Shown piece by piece: positions 31,677 through 40,593 of a stretch of DNA of 64,000 bases; the stretch's first letter is position 1; every line of letters begins with the position of its first letter. The notes beneath the pieces were generated by a model that ran no database searches, was not told the origin of the DNA, and worked only from the letters and a program-made list of their open reading frames with translations. The DNA is from Viridibacterium silvisoli (GTDB taxonomy: Bacteria; Pseudomonadota; Gammaproteobacteria; Burkholderiales; Rhodocyclaceae). Where the stretch lies: the NCBI RefSeq assembly GCF_036017035.1, contig NZ_JAYXHS010000001.1:1922001-1986000 (forward strand), written 5' to 3'. The translations under genes and the position numbers were made by a program.

Positions 31677-33635
31677 TCAGGCCGCAAGCACCTCGCTGGC
31701 ACTGTTGGGCGCCGAGGCGCCCAGTGCGGATTCGATGGCTTTACGCATCATGGCGACTTCTTCCTGCTGGCGTGTTAGTGCAGCTTCGGCCTGGCGGAGT
31801 TCGTCGATGCGGTCTTCCAGCGTACCGGTCGCTTCATGCACGCGCTTGACGCTTTCGAGGCGACGCTTGAGTTGCAGTTGGTACTCGCGCACCTGTGTTT
31901 CCAGCGGCGCCATGACGGCACGCAGCCATTGTTCGATGTCGCGATTGGCAACTTCAAACGTGCGGCGTGCTTCGATGGCGATCGTGTCGAAGAAGCGCTG
32001 CGTGACCGTGCCTTTCCACTGCGTGATCATCGCGCTCATGGTGTTGAGCTGATCGTCGAAAGCCTTTTCCAGGCGCGCAATTTCGCGCTCGTAACGCACC
32101 GTCGAGAAGCCTGAGGGCGGTGCCAGCTTGAGACCGTGCTCGACCGCAAAACGCTTGTACATCGCGTCCAGCATGGTCGTGATCTCGGCGATTTCGTCGG
32201 ACGACTTGTGCAGGTTGCCGCGCAGGTTGCCGAAGAACTGCAGCATGGCTTCGCGCAGGCCCTTGGAGAAGTTCGCATCGACCATGCGTGCACGCGTGCG
32301 GCGAGTTTCCGAGCGCACGGTGTCGACCCCGATGTGCGAGAACAGCTTGTTCGACAGGCTGGTGAACACGCTGCGCACGGCGTGATACTTCTGCAGGCCG
32401 TTTTCGAACTCTTCCTTCTCGGCGCGCACCTTGCGCATCATGTATTCGATGACGCCCTGGTTCTTGCCGCGCAGGTCCGACATCTCCTTGAGCTGCTCCT
32501 GCAGGCCGCGTTCGCGCGCCGTCAGGATTTCGCTCATGCGACGGATGATTTCGCCGGTCTCGAGCAGGGCGTTTTCACGCGTGATGTGCTGGCGCGTCGG
32601 CAGCAGTTCGGTGCTCAGCGCGTTTTCGAGAATGTCGATGCGCGAGCGGTCGAGCAATGCCCGATCCTGATGAACCTTGGCGTACAGCGCCTTCTGAGCA
32701 GATACCGGATAGACCTGATCGCTGGTGATGCCCAGCGTTTCAGCCACGGTCGACACCTGTTTGCTGATCTCGGTGTTGATCTGTTCTTCGCTGCGCAGGC
32801 CATCCCACAGGCCGTCGATCTTGTTGAGCACAACCATGCGGCCGTTCTTCTGCGTACGACCGACATTGACGTGCTTTTGCCAGACTTGCAGGTCGCTCTG
32901 GGTGACGCCGGTGTCGGCGGCGAGCAGGAACAGGACCGCATGAGCGCTGGGGATCATCGACAGCGTCAGCTCTGGCTCCGAGCCGATGGCGTTGAGGCCC
33001 GGGGTATCGACAATAACCAGACCTTGTTCCAGCAGCGGATGCGGGAACTGGATGATGGCATGGCGCCAGCAGGCCACTTCGACCATGCCATTGGCGTCCG
33101 GGCGGGAGCCCTCGCTGCCCGTTTCGTCGATCGGGAAGCCGAGGCGCTCCGCTTCCTCACGGGTGACGAGCTTGGTCTCTGCGACGCGCAGGAAAGCCTT
33201 CTGCAGGCTTTCCGCGCTCTGTACGTCGAAGGGTTCCAGCGTCCATTCCGCAGGCACGCGGCGCAGTTCAGCCACACTTTCCTGACGGCCGCGTGTTTCG
33301 ATAGGCAGCAGGCGGATGCCTGGCGTCGCACCGTTATCCCAGGCCAGTTCGGTGGGGCACATGGTGGTGCGGCCAGCACTGGAGGGCAGGACACGGCTGC
33401 CGTACTGCGCAAAGAAAATGGCGTTGATGAGTTCGGACTTGCCGCGCGAGAACTCGGCGACGAAGGCCACGACGAGCTTGTCTTCCTTGAGGCGATCGAG
33501 CAGATGCTGCAGGCGCATGTCGGCCTGGGCGTCGGAAAGGTCGTTGTTGTTCAGCCAGGAGCGCAAGTGCTGGACGGCCGAGCTGACTTCATTGCGCCAG
33601 CGTGAGTATTCGGAAAACTGGTCAATCAGGGCCAT
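31677..33635 (-). CDS. Dynamin-family GTPase
   Basis: A 652-residue dynamin-like protein. The GTPase domain has G1 AEFSRGKSELINAIFF near residue 65, a G2 Thr in AGRTTMCPTEL, G3 VIVDTPGLNAIGSEPEL near 215 and G4 VLNKIDGLWDGL near 275. The region after residue 330 is long alpha-helical/coiled-coil (REKGLQEQLKEMS-like, RVHEATGTLEDRIDELRQAEAALTRQQEE), and no obvious transmembrane helices are seen. The family is linked to membrane remodelling or stress in bacteria; the role here is unknown. The start at 33635 has GGGAGGGG upstream; the frame extends 26 codons further but without support. Confidence 0.88.
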   Translation of the reverse strand: MALIDQFSEYSRWRNEVSSAVQHLRSWLNNNDLSDAQADMRLQHLLDRLKEDKLVVAFVAEFSRGKSELINAIFFAQYGSRVLPSSAGRTTMCPTELAWDNGATPGIRLLPIETRGRQESVAELRRVPAEWTLEPFDVQSAESLQKAFLRVAETKLVTREEAERLGFPIDETGSEGSRPDANGMVEVACWRHAIIQFPHPLLEQGLVIVDTPGLNAIGSEPELTLSMIPSAHAVLFLLAADTGVTQSDLQVWQKHVNVGRTQKNGRMVVLNKIDGLWDGLRSEEQINTEISKQVSTVAETLGITSDQVYPVSAQKALYAKVHQDRALLDRSRIDILENALSTELLPTRQHITRENALLETGEIIRRMSEILTARERGLQEQLKEMSDLRGKNQGVIEYMMRKVRAEKEEFENGLQKYHAVRSVFTSLSNKLFSHIGVDTVRSETRRTRARMVDANFSKGLREAMLQFFGNLRGNLHKSSDEIAEITTMLDAMYKRFAVEHGLKLAPPSGFSTVRYEREIARLEKAFDDQLNTMSAMITQWKGTVTQRFFDTIAIEARRTFEVANRDIEQWLRAVMAPLETQVREYQLQLKRRLESVKRVHEATGTLEDRIDELRQAEAALTRQQEEVAMMRKAIESALGASAPNSASEVLAA

Positions 33636-33868
33636 GTGCGGGTCCCCTCCCCGTGGTGGTCTCGGTCGCGCCGGCAGCGTGAAAGCGGTATTGCCGGTCG
33701 TTTTCTTAAGCAATCAATCGCTTAACTACTTATTCGATTGCTAGCATAGCTGGAATTGGTTCGGCCGCAATACTCGGAAAAAGCCGTTCCGCGCCCGAGT
33801 GGCCCGCCGGTCGCGCCGATGAGACACATGCTGCAGCAATTTGCGTTTCGGGTCCGCCGCAAACAGGT

Positions 33869-34684
33869 TTACGGCCGTTGGCAGCGGCTGCAGAAAAAGG
33901 TGCTGCGTTGCCCCATGACCTGCTTGCGGATCGGCGTCGTGCATACCCGGCAGGGCTCGCCTTCGCGGGCGTAGACGAAGTAGCTCTGCTGGAAGTAGCC
34001 CGAGTTGCCATTGACCGCCACGAAGTCGCGCAAGGTGCTGCCGCCCGCCTCAAGCGCGTCCTGTAGGGTTTCGCGGACGCAGGCGACAAGACGCGTGCAG
34101 CGCGCCAGCGACAGGCGGCCTGCACGAGTATTGGGGTGGATGCGGGCCCGGAACAGGCTCTCCGACGCATAGATGTTGCCGATGCCCACCACGCGCTGCG
34201 CGTTCATGATCCACAGCTTGATTGGCGTGCTGCTCTTGCGCGTCGCGGCGTACAGCCAGGCGCCGGTGAATTGCTCTTCGAGCGGCTCTATCCCCAGATG
34301 CGCCAGCAGCGCGTGATCTTCGGTGGGGGGCGGCACCCACAGTACGGCGCCGAAGCGGCGCGGGTCGTGAAGGCGCAAGAGGCGATCGCCGAATAGCAGA
34401 TCCACATGGTCGTGCTTGCCCGGTGCCGTCGTGCTCGGCAGCACCCGCAGACTGCCTGACATGCCGAGATGAATCAGGATGCTGCCCGTGCTGACGTCGA
34501 GCAGCAGGTACTTTGCGCGTCGTCTGACGGCATCAATGCGTTGGCCCGTGAGGCTTTCGCCCAGGTCCTGGGGGACCAGGTAGCGCAGCTGCGGTTGGCG
34601 GACGGCAAGTCCGGTGATGGTCTGGCCCGCGATGTGGTCGGCGATGCCGCGGCGGGTGATTTCGACTTCGGGGAGTTCGGGCAT
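33869..34684 (-). CDS. mutM: Formamidopyrimidine-DNA glycosylase (Fpg/MutM)
   Basis: A 271-residue bifunctional DNA glycosylase/AP lyase that removes 8-oxoguanine. Pro2 and Glu3 (MPELPEVE) are the catalytic N-terminus, Lys in RRRAKYLLLD (near 58) is the beta-clamp catalytic residue, and NAQRVVGIGNIYASE is the H2TH core. The C-terminal zinc finger is CRVC...CSRC. AGGAAGG precedes the ATG at 34684. An open frame continues upstream to 35095 but crosses the divergent TPR gene and is not used. Confidence 0.95.
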   Translation of the reverse strand: MPELPEVEITRRGIADHIAGQTITGLAVRQPQLRYLVPQDLGESLTGQRIDAVRRRAKYLLLDVSTGSILIHLGMSGSLRVLPSTTAPGKHDHVDLLFGDRLLRLHDPRRFGAVLWVPPPTEDHALLAHLGIEPLEEQFTGAWLYAATRKSSTPIKLWIMNAQRVVGIGNIYASESLFRARIHPNTRAGRLSLARCTRLVACVRETLQDALEAGGSTLRDFVAVNGNSGYFQQSYFVYAREGEPCRVCTTPIRKQVMGQRSTFFCSRCQRP

Positions 34685-34846
34685 GTAACCTTCCTGCGCT
34701 GCGCCCGGGCCTTCATCTTGCGTTCGTCTGTCTTGCAGGCGCTGCGCTGCGGCGTGCGGGGTCTTGCTGTTACCATCGTGGCGGGTGGCAATTGTGACTC
34801 CGCCGTGCAATTGATGCCATCCACCCCCTGCAACGCTGGAGCAACG

Positions 34847-36598
34847 ATGCCTTCTTTCACCCGGTCGTCCTTCGTGTCTTGTTCGCTTCGCCATTCGTTG
34901 TGCGCTTTGGCCCTGGTGGCTGTGTTTGGAACGCCTCAGGCGGCAGAGCCGCTGCCGGGCCTTACGCAATCGGCACCCCTTGGTACGCCGCAGCCAGCGC
35001 CCAAGGTGGTGACCGAGCTGAGTGGCGAAATACTCGCGAGAGTCATGCTGGCTGAGATTGCAGCTGTGCGTGGTCAGCTGGAGCTGGCAGCGCATATCTA
35101 CGTCGACATGGCACAGCGCACGCAGGATGCGCGCCTTGCGCGACGTGCGACTGAGCTGAGCCTGGCCAGCGGGCAGGCGGAGTTGACCGGCAAGGCCGCC
35201 AAGCTGTGGGCTGCGCTCGAGCCCAAGGCCACCAATTCCTTGCAGGCGTTGGCGTTGGCCATGTCTGGCGAGATGAGCAAGCTCGAAGAGATCGAGCCGC
35301 CGCTACGCCGCATGCTGGAGTCGGAAACGACTCCGACCGAAGTGTTCCTGCTGCAATTGCCGGGTTTGTTGGTGCGTTACCCCGACAAGGCTGCGGCGCT
35401 GGCGATGGTCGAGCGCCTCACACAGCCTTACCTGAATATGCCTGAAGCGTATTTCGTGCGTTCGGTCATGGCGCTCTCGGCAGGAGATCTGACCAAGGCC
35501 GAGCGGACTAGCCAGAAGGCGCTCGATCTGCGCCCGGATTGGGAGGCCGCTGCGCGCGTCAAGGCGCAGTCCGTGCCCAAGGCGCGTCAGACACAAGCCA
35601 TGGAAGAGCTCGGGCGTTTTGGTAAGCGCTACCCGCAATCGATCGGCGCGCGTGAGGACTATGCGCGCTGGCTGGCAGCGGAAGGCCGCAAGAATGAGGC
35701 TACCGAAGCATATGACCGGCTTCGCGCAGACTTTCCGAATAATGATGATGTGATTTTTGGTGCAGTCGTTGCGATGGTGCAGGCGGGGGAGAGCGACAAA
35801 GCCGAGCCTTTGCTGCGGCGCTTGATCGATCACAACTACCGCGAGGTCGACCAGCTGCGCCTGCAGCTCGGCTTGATCCTTGAAACCTCCCGTCCGGCAG
35901 AGGCGGTCAGTGTCTATCGCAGCGTTCAGCCGGGGACGCAATACATCACCGCACGCGCACGCGCAGCACAGATCCTGATCAGCCAGGGCAAGACTGAAGA
36001 GGCGCGCGCCGTACTCGCAGAAGCCTCGGCGAAGAGCCCGGACAATGCCGTCGAGCTGACGCTCGCGCAGGCGAGCCTGCTGCGCCAGAACAAGCAGACG
36101 GTCGCTGCGCTGGAGTTGCTGGATAAATATCTGGTGAGCAAACCAGATGAGCATGAGGTGCTGTATCAGGCTGCGATGCTTGCCGAAGAGCTCAAGCGTT
36201 ATGACGTCATGGAGCAGCGCCTGCGTCATCTGATGGCTGTACGCCCCGACCAGTCCTCGGCCTTTAATGCCTTGGGCTACTCCTTCGCGGATCGCAATAT
36301 CCGGTTGGAAGAAGCAGACAAGTTGCTGACGCAGGCCATCAAGCTATCGCCGGATGAGGCTGCCATTGTGGATAGCATGGGCTGGTTGCGCTTCCGCCAG
36401 AATCGTCTCGATGCGGCAGCGGAACTGCTGCGCAAGGCCTACAAGTTGCAGGCGGATCCCGAGATTGCCGCGCATTTGGGCGAGGTCTTGTGGAAGCAGG
36501 GGCGGCAGGATGAAGCACGTGAGGTCTGGCAGCAGGCGCGCAAGAGCAGTCCGGACAACGCGGCGCTCATCGAAGTCATGGGGCGCTTGCTGAAATGA
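34847..36598 (+). CDS. TPR-repeat protein, predicted exported
   Basis: A 583-residue protein with an N-terminal signal sequence (about residues 1-31, SLCALALVAVFGTPQAAE) and a solenoid of about ten TPR-like repeats, among them LGYSFADRNIRLEEADKLLTQAIKLSPDEAAIVDSMGW and the closing RKAYKLQADPEIAAHLGEVLWKQGRQDEAREVWQQA. The location immediately before lolB is conserved in betaproteobacteria, and envelope assembly is a reasonable guess. GGAG precedes the ATG at 34847; the frame is open further upstream to 34469, through the divergent mutM promoter and start. Partner unknown. Confidence 0.85.
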   Translation: MPSFTRSSFVSCSLRHSLCALALVAVFGTPQAAEPLPGLTQSAPLGTPQPAPKVVTELSGEILARVMLAEIAAVRGQLELAAHIYVDMAQRTQDARLARRATELSLASGQAELTGKAAKLWAALEPKATNSLQALALAMSGEMSKLEEIEPPLRRMLESETTPTEVFLLQLPGLLVRYPDKAAALAMVERLTQPYLNMPEAYFVRSVMALSAGDLTKAERTSQKALDLRPDWEAAARVKAQSVPKARQTQAMEELGRFGKRYPQSIGAREDYARWLAAEGRKNEATEAYDRLRADFPNNDDVIFGAVVAMVQAGESDKAEPLLRRLIDHNYREVDQLRLQLGLILETSRPAEAVSVYRSVQPGTQYITARARAAQILISQGKTEEARAVLAEASAKSPDNAVELTLAQASLLRQNKQTVAALELLDKYLVSKPDEHEVLYQAAMLAEELKRYDVMEQRLRHLMAVRPDQSSAFNALGYSFADRNIRLEEADKLLTQAIKLSPDEAAIVDSMGWLRFRQNRLDAAAELLRKAYKLQADPEIAAHLGEVLWKQGRQDEAREVWQQARKSSPDNAALIEVMGRLLK

Positions 36599-36620
36599 AC
36601 ATCAAAGGATCTAGGTTCGG

Positions 36621-37214
36621 ATGCTGGTGAAGACTGTTCGTATGGATTTCGTGCGCAGATACTGCGCCATGTTGTGCGTAGGCTTGCTGACGGCTTGCGC
36701 ATCGGCTCCGCCTCCACCCGTTGCGATTCCGCCGCGACCAGCGCGCGAGAGCATCCAGAGATTCGGATTGTCGGGGCGCGCCATCATTCGCCAGAGCGCG
36801 CGCGCGGACACCATGCGTCTGACATGGGAGCATTCCGTTGCGGAAGATGCGATCGGGTTTTCGTCATCCCTGGGGATGGTGGTGGCCGAATTGCAGCGCA
36901 ATGCCAGCGGCGCACGCTGGATGACAGCTGATGGCGAGCGCTTCGAGGCGCGCTCGGCTGATCAGTTGATGGCGCGCATTACCGATCAGCCCGTGCCCCT
37001 GGAGGCCTTGTCGCGCTGGGTGGTCGGGCGTGTCGGCAATGGAGCCACGGCGACGCGCGACGCCAAGGGGCGTCTGCTTGAGGCTGTCGACCAGGGATGG
37101 TCGGTGCGAGTACTGAGCTACGAAACAGAATTGCCGGAGGCCTTGCCCTCGACCATCGAAGTCGAGCACGGTGCTTTGCGCATTCGCCTGGCAATCGAAG
37201 AATGGGTGCTTTAG
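36621..37214 (+). CDS. lolB: Outer-membrane lipoprotein insertion protein LolB
   Basis: A 197-residue lipoprotein with a lipobox LLTAC at about residue 26, followed by a proline-rich linker and a LolB beta-barrel domain (FGLSGRAIIRQSARADTMRLTWEHS; LSRWVVGRVGNGA). LolB receives lipoproteins from LolA and inserts them in the outer membrane. The first ATG at 36621 and a second at 36642 are both possible. Its last bases overlap the ispE start. The lolB-ispE-tRNA-prs order is conserved in many betaproteobacteria and supports the call. Confidence 0.88.
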   Translation: MLVKTVRMDFVRRYCAMLCVGLLTACASAPPPPVAIPPRPARESIQRFGLSGRAIIRQSARADTMRLTWEHSVAEDAIGFSSSLGMVVAELQRNASGARWMTADGERFEARSADQLMARITDQPVPLEALSRWVVGRVGNGATATRDAKGRLLEAVDQGWSVRVLSYETELPEALPSTIEVEHGALRIRLAIEEWVL

Positions 37215-38125
37215 GCGCTGATGCGGCCGGTTTCATCGCGTGTCCGGCTCCCGCAAAAATCAATCTTTTCCTGCATGTAACGGGCCGTCGCAGCGATGGC
37301 TACCACACGTTGCAGACTGCTTTTCTCATGCTGGATCACGGCGACGTACTGCATTTTCGTGTGCGGGCAGACGGGGCGATTCATCGCGTGAACGATGTGC
37401 CGGGCGTGCCGCCTGAGCAGGACCTCGTTATTCGCGCGGCGCTGCTGCTGAAGGAGAAGACGGGCTGCTCGCGCGGTGCGGATATTCGCGTGGACAAGCG
37501 TTTGCCAATGGGCGGCGGTCTGGGCGGCGGCAGCTCGGATGCCGCAACGACCTTGCTCGCGCTCAACAAGCTATGGCAGCTCGAAGTGCCACGCCAGACG
37601 CTACAGGACTGGGCGGTATCCCTCGGTGCGGATGTGCCTTTTTTCGTGTTCGGACGTACCGCACTGGCAGAGGGAATCGGCGAGACGCTGGTACCGTTGC
37701 ATGTGCCAACTTCCTGGTATGTGGTCGTCGAACCACCCGTAGCCGTTCCGACCCCAGAGATTTTTCGTGATAAAGGTTTGACGCGCGACACTGAAGCCGT
37801 CATAATCTCGGCCTCTCCAGTTGGCGGGGAGTTGCAGGCGGATGTGCAGGAGTGGTTTCAGCGGCACACACGCAATGATCTGCAACCCGTAGCATGCCGC
37901 CTTTATCCGGAAGTGCAGAAAGCCCTCGATGCTTTGGTGCCCTTTGGTTTCTCGGGGGCTGGGCCGCGGATGAGTGGTTCTGGAGCGTGTGTTTTTCTGC
38001 CTTGTTCGAGTCGGGCGCAGGCGGAAAAGGTAGTTGAAGAATTGAAGACGGAGTGGCGTGTGTGGTGTGCCCCTTCGATCGAGTTGCATCCTTTGCATGC
38101 GTGGGCTTCTGATCAGGCCGCGTAG
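37202..38125 (+). CDS. ispE: 4-diphosphocytidyl-2-C-methyl-D-erythritol kinase
   Basis: A 307-residue GHMP kinase of the MEP isoprenoid pathway. PAPAKINLFLHVTGRRSDGYH near residue 15 is the family start motif. The ATP-binding glycine loop is PMGGGLGGGSSDAA near 101, and SGAGPRMSGSGACVF near 260 is the third GHMP motif. It starts inside lolB with a 13-bp overlap. The ispD and ispF genes of the same pathway are also in this window, at 60-61 kb. Confidence 0.94.
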   Translation: MGALGADAAGFIACPAPAKINLFLHVTGRRSDGYHTLQTAFLMLDHGDVLHFRVRADGAIHRVNDVPGVPPEQDLVIRAALLLKEKTGCSRGADIRVDKRLPMGGGLGGGSSDAATTLLALNKLWQLEVPRQTLQDWAVSLGADVPFFVFGRTALAEGIGETLVPLHVPTSWYVVVEPPVAVPTPEIFRDKGLTRDTEAVIISASPVGGELQADVQEWFQRHTRNDLQPVACRLYPEVQKALDALVPFGFSGAGPRMSGSGACVFLPCSSRAQAEKVVEELKTEWRVWCAPSIELHPLHAWASDQAA

Positions 38126-38144
38126 CAGAGAGTGAAAAGAGTTT

Positions 38145-38221
38145 TGGGGAGTCGCCAAGCTGGTCAAGGCACCGGATTTTGATTCCGGCATTCGAAGGTT
38201 CGAATCCTTCTTCCCCAGCCA
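38145..38221 (+). tRNA. tRNA-Gln (anticodon UUG)
   Basis: The 77-base sequence has the acceptor arm TGGGGAG paired with TTCCCCA, D-arm CGCCAAGCTGGTCAAGG, anticodon stem CCGGA/TCCGG with loop TTTTGAT (anticodon UUG at 38179-38181, reading CAA), and T-arm GAAGGTTCGAATCCTTC. The 3' CCA is encoded. It lies between ispE and prs, a common location in betaproteobacteria. Confidence 0.95.
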
Positions 38222-38301
38222 GACGATCGGGCAGGCCGTGTAGAAAGCGGCCTGCCCTTATGCTTTACAGTACTTGGCAAATCATTTGTCATGAGGTTCA
38301 A

Positions 38302-39267
38302 ATGGCTTACGGCAGCTTGATGGTATTTACCGGTAACGCTAACCCGAAGTTGGCGGCCGATGTGGTCAAGCGTCTCGGAATTTCCGTAGGCTCGGCGACC
38401 GTTGGACGTTTCTCCGACGGTGAGGTCAATGTCGAGATTCTCGAAAACGTGCGTGGTAAAGACGTTTTCGTGCTCCAGCCGACCTGCGTGCCGACCAATG
38501 ACAACCTCATGGAGCTGATGATCATGGTCGATGCGCTCAAGCGCGCATCTGCTGGCCGGATCACCGCTGCGATTCCGTATCTGGGTTATGCCCGCCAGGA
38601 CCGTCGCCCGCGTTCGGCGCGTGTGCCGATCACGGCCAAGGTTGTGGCCAACATGCTGCAGGCCGTGGGCGTGCAGCGCGTGCTGACCGTCGATCTGCAT
38701 GCCGACCAGATCCAGGGTTTCTTCGATATCCCGGTCGATAACATCTACGCTACGCCGTTGTTGCTCGACCAGCTGCGCAAGAGCGAGCAAGTCAATGACC
38801 TGCTGGTGGTGTCTCCCGACGTGGGCGGCGTGGTGCGTGCGCGCGCCGTGGCCAAGCAACTCGAGACCGACCTGGCCATCATCGACAAGCGTCGTCCGAA
38901 GGCGAACGTGTCGGAAGTGATGAACATCATCGGTGACGTGCAGGGTCGTACCTGCGTGATCGTGGATGACATCGTCGATACCGCCGGTACCTTGTGCAAG
39001 GCTGCGCAGGCACTGAAAGAGCAGGGCGCGAAGCGCGTGGTGGCATACATCACGCACGCTGTGCTGTCGGGTGCCGCGATCAGCCGTATCGCCGATTCGG
39101 ATCTGGATCAGCTGGTCGTGACTGACACCATCCCGCTGCGGGATGACGCGAAGGCAACGGGCAAGATCAAGCAGATCTCGATTGGCTCCCTGATGGCCGA
39201 TACGATGCTGCGCATCAGTAATGAAGAGTCTGTGTCGTCGCTGTTTACAGAAGATGACGACGACTGA
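38302..39267 (+). CDS. prs: Ribose-phosphate pyrophosphokinase
   Basis: A 321-residue PRPP synthetase. The substrate-binding motifs SDGEVNVEI near residue 38, the DLHADQIQGFF loop near 130, and the PRPP-binding loop VIVDDIVDTAGTLCKAA near 217 are present. It makes PRPP from ribose-5-phosphate and ATP. GAGG precedes the ATG at 38302; the reading from 38179 would run through the tRNA gene and is not used. rplY follows at 90 bp with a weak terminator between. Confidence 0.96.
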   Translation: MAYGSLMVFTGNANPKLAADVVKRLGISVGSATVGRFSDGEVNVEILENVRGKDVFVLQPTCVPTNDNLMELMIMVDALKRASAGRITAAIPYLGYARQDRRPRSARVPITAKVVANMLQAVGVQRVLTVDLHADQIQGFFDIPVDNIYATPLLLDQLRKSEQVNDLLVVSPDVGGVVRARAVAKQLETDLAIIDKRRPKANVSEVMNIIGDVQGRTCVIVDDIVDTAGTLCKAAQALKEQGAKRVVAYITHAVLSGAAISRIADSDLDQLVVTDTIPLRDDAKATGKIKQISIGSLMADTMLRISNEESVSSLFTEDDDD

Positions 39268-39282
39268 GTCTTGAAGGTTTCA

Positions 39283-39310
39283 GGGTGTTGCCGCTGGCAA
39301 TGCCCTTTTT
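39283..39310 (+). terminator. Weak terminator/attenuator between prs and rplY
   Basis: GGGTGTTGCC (39283-39292) pairs with GGCAATGCCC (39296-39305) with two G-U pairs and a three-base loop, followed by five T. It probably attenuates transcription into rplY. Confidence 0.7.
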
Positions 39311-39357
39311 GTGTGATGACATCTGGTCGCGGGTGTCATCGTTATCTGGAGATTGAT

Positions 39358-39972
39358 ATGCAATTTACATTCGCCGCTACCAAGCGCGTGGAACAAGGTA
39401 CGGGTGCGAGCCGCCGCCTTCGTCGCGCTGGTGTGATTCCGGGCATCATCTACGGTGCCAACAAGGATGCGATCAACGTTAATTTTGATCACAACGAATT
39501 GTTCCACCTGCTGCGCAACGAGAAGTTCCACTCCTCGGTTGTGACTGCTGATGTGGAAGGTTCGAAGGAAAGCGTCATCCTGCGTGCTACGCAATGGCAC
39601 CCGTTCCGCCCGGTCGTCCTGCACCTGGACTTCCAGCGCGTCGACGCTTCGCAGAAGCTGCACACCAAGGTGCCACTGCACTTCCTGAATGCTGAAGTCA
39701 GCCCTGGCGTGAAGCTCGAAGGCGGCATCGTGTCGCACGTGCTGACCGATCTGGATGTGACCTGCCTGCCGGCCGACCTGCCCGAGTTCATCGAAGTGGA
39801 TCTGAAGGATCTGTCCGGTGGCCACTCCCTGCACGTGTCGCAACTGAAGCTGCCGAAGGGCGTCGAAGTTGTGCATCACGGTGAAGGCGATCCGGTTGTT
39901 GCCACCATCCTGCAAGTTCGCGGTAGTGGCACTGACGATGCAGCAGGCGAGGCCGCAGCTCCGGCCGCGTAA
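39358..39972 (+). CDS. rplY: 50S ribosomal protein L25 (CTC form)
   Basis: A 204-residue long-form L25: the N-terminal 5S rRNA-binding domain (RVEQGTGASRRLRRAGVIPGIIYG) and the TL5/CTC C-terminal beta domain (VKLEGGIVSHVLTDLDVTCLPADLPEFIEVDL). The tail is Ala-rich. GGAG precedes the ATG at 39358. Pth follows at once, the standard prs-rplY-pth order. Confidence 0.95.
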   Translation: MQFTFAATKRVEQGTGASRRLRRAGVIPGIIYGANKDAINVNFDHNELFHLLRNEKFHSSVVTADVEGSKESVILRATQWHPFRPVVLHLDFQRVDASQKLHTKVPLHFLNAEVSPGVKLEGGIVSHVLTDLDVTCLPADLPEFIEVDLKDLSGGHSLHVSQLKLPKGVEVVHHGEGDPVVATILQVRGSGTDDAAGEAAAPAA

Positions 39973-39978
39973 TTGTCT

Positions 39979-40593
39979 GTGGCATCGCAACCAGCTCCCA
40001 AGCTGATTGTCGGCCTCGGTAATCCCGGGGCCGAATACACCGAAACCCGGCACAACGCCGGGTTTTGGTTTTGTGAGCGCCTTGCGCAGCAGCTCGGCGT
40101 GTCATTGAGCCACGAATCCCGTTTCCACGGTTATGCAGGTCGTTCGCGCATTGGCAATAGCGATGTCTGGATCCTCCTGCCACAGACCTTCATGAACCGT
40201 TCCGGCCAGTCAGTGCTTGCGCTGGCCCATTTCTATCGCATCCTGCCCAACGAGATTCTCGTCGTGCACGATGAGCTCGACATTCCGCCAGGACAGTCGC
40301 GCCTGAAATACGGCGGCGGTCTGGGTGGGCACAATGGCCTCAAGGACATCACCGCACGTTTGTCGACGCAAGACTACTGGCGCCTGCGCATCGGCATCGG
40401 TCATCCAGGCGACAAGAACCAGGTGGCAAACTACGTGCTGAATCGCGCGCGCCGTGAAGAGCAAGTCGAGATCGACGAAGCCATCGAGCGCGCATTGGGC
40501 GCGTGGCCGAAGATCGTCGCGGCCGACTGGAATGCAGCAGGTCAAATCATCAACGCGCGCCCTGCGGCGCCGAAACCCGGGAAAGCATCATGA
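39979..40593 (+). CDS. pth: Peptidyl-tRNA hydrolase
   Basis: About 204 residues. It recycles peptidyl-tRNA released from stalled ribosomes. The N-terminal LIVGLGNPGAEYTETRHNAGF holds the catalytic His, and FMNRSGQSV, VVHDELDIPPGQ and GGGLGGHNGLKDI follow. The start is uncertain: a TTG at 39973 and this GTG lie just after the rplY stop, and neither has a clear ribosome site, suggesting translational coupling. Its stop overlaps the ychF ATG. Confidence 0.93.
   Translation: MASQPAPKLIVGLGNPGAEYTETRHNAGFWFCERLAQQLGVSLSHESRFHGYAGRSRIGNSDVWILLPQTFMNRSGQSVLALAHFYRILPNEILVVHDELDIPPGQSRLKYGGGLGGHNGLKDITARLSTQDYWRLRIGIGHPGDKNQVANYVLNRARREEQVEIDEAIERALGAWPKIVAADWNAAGQIINARPAAPKPGKAS

Noticed and set aside
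32136..33605. 489-codon plus-strand frame opposite the dynamin-like gene
   Set aside because: Shadow frame; no motifs, while the minus strand shows a full set of GTPase motifs.
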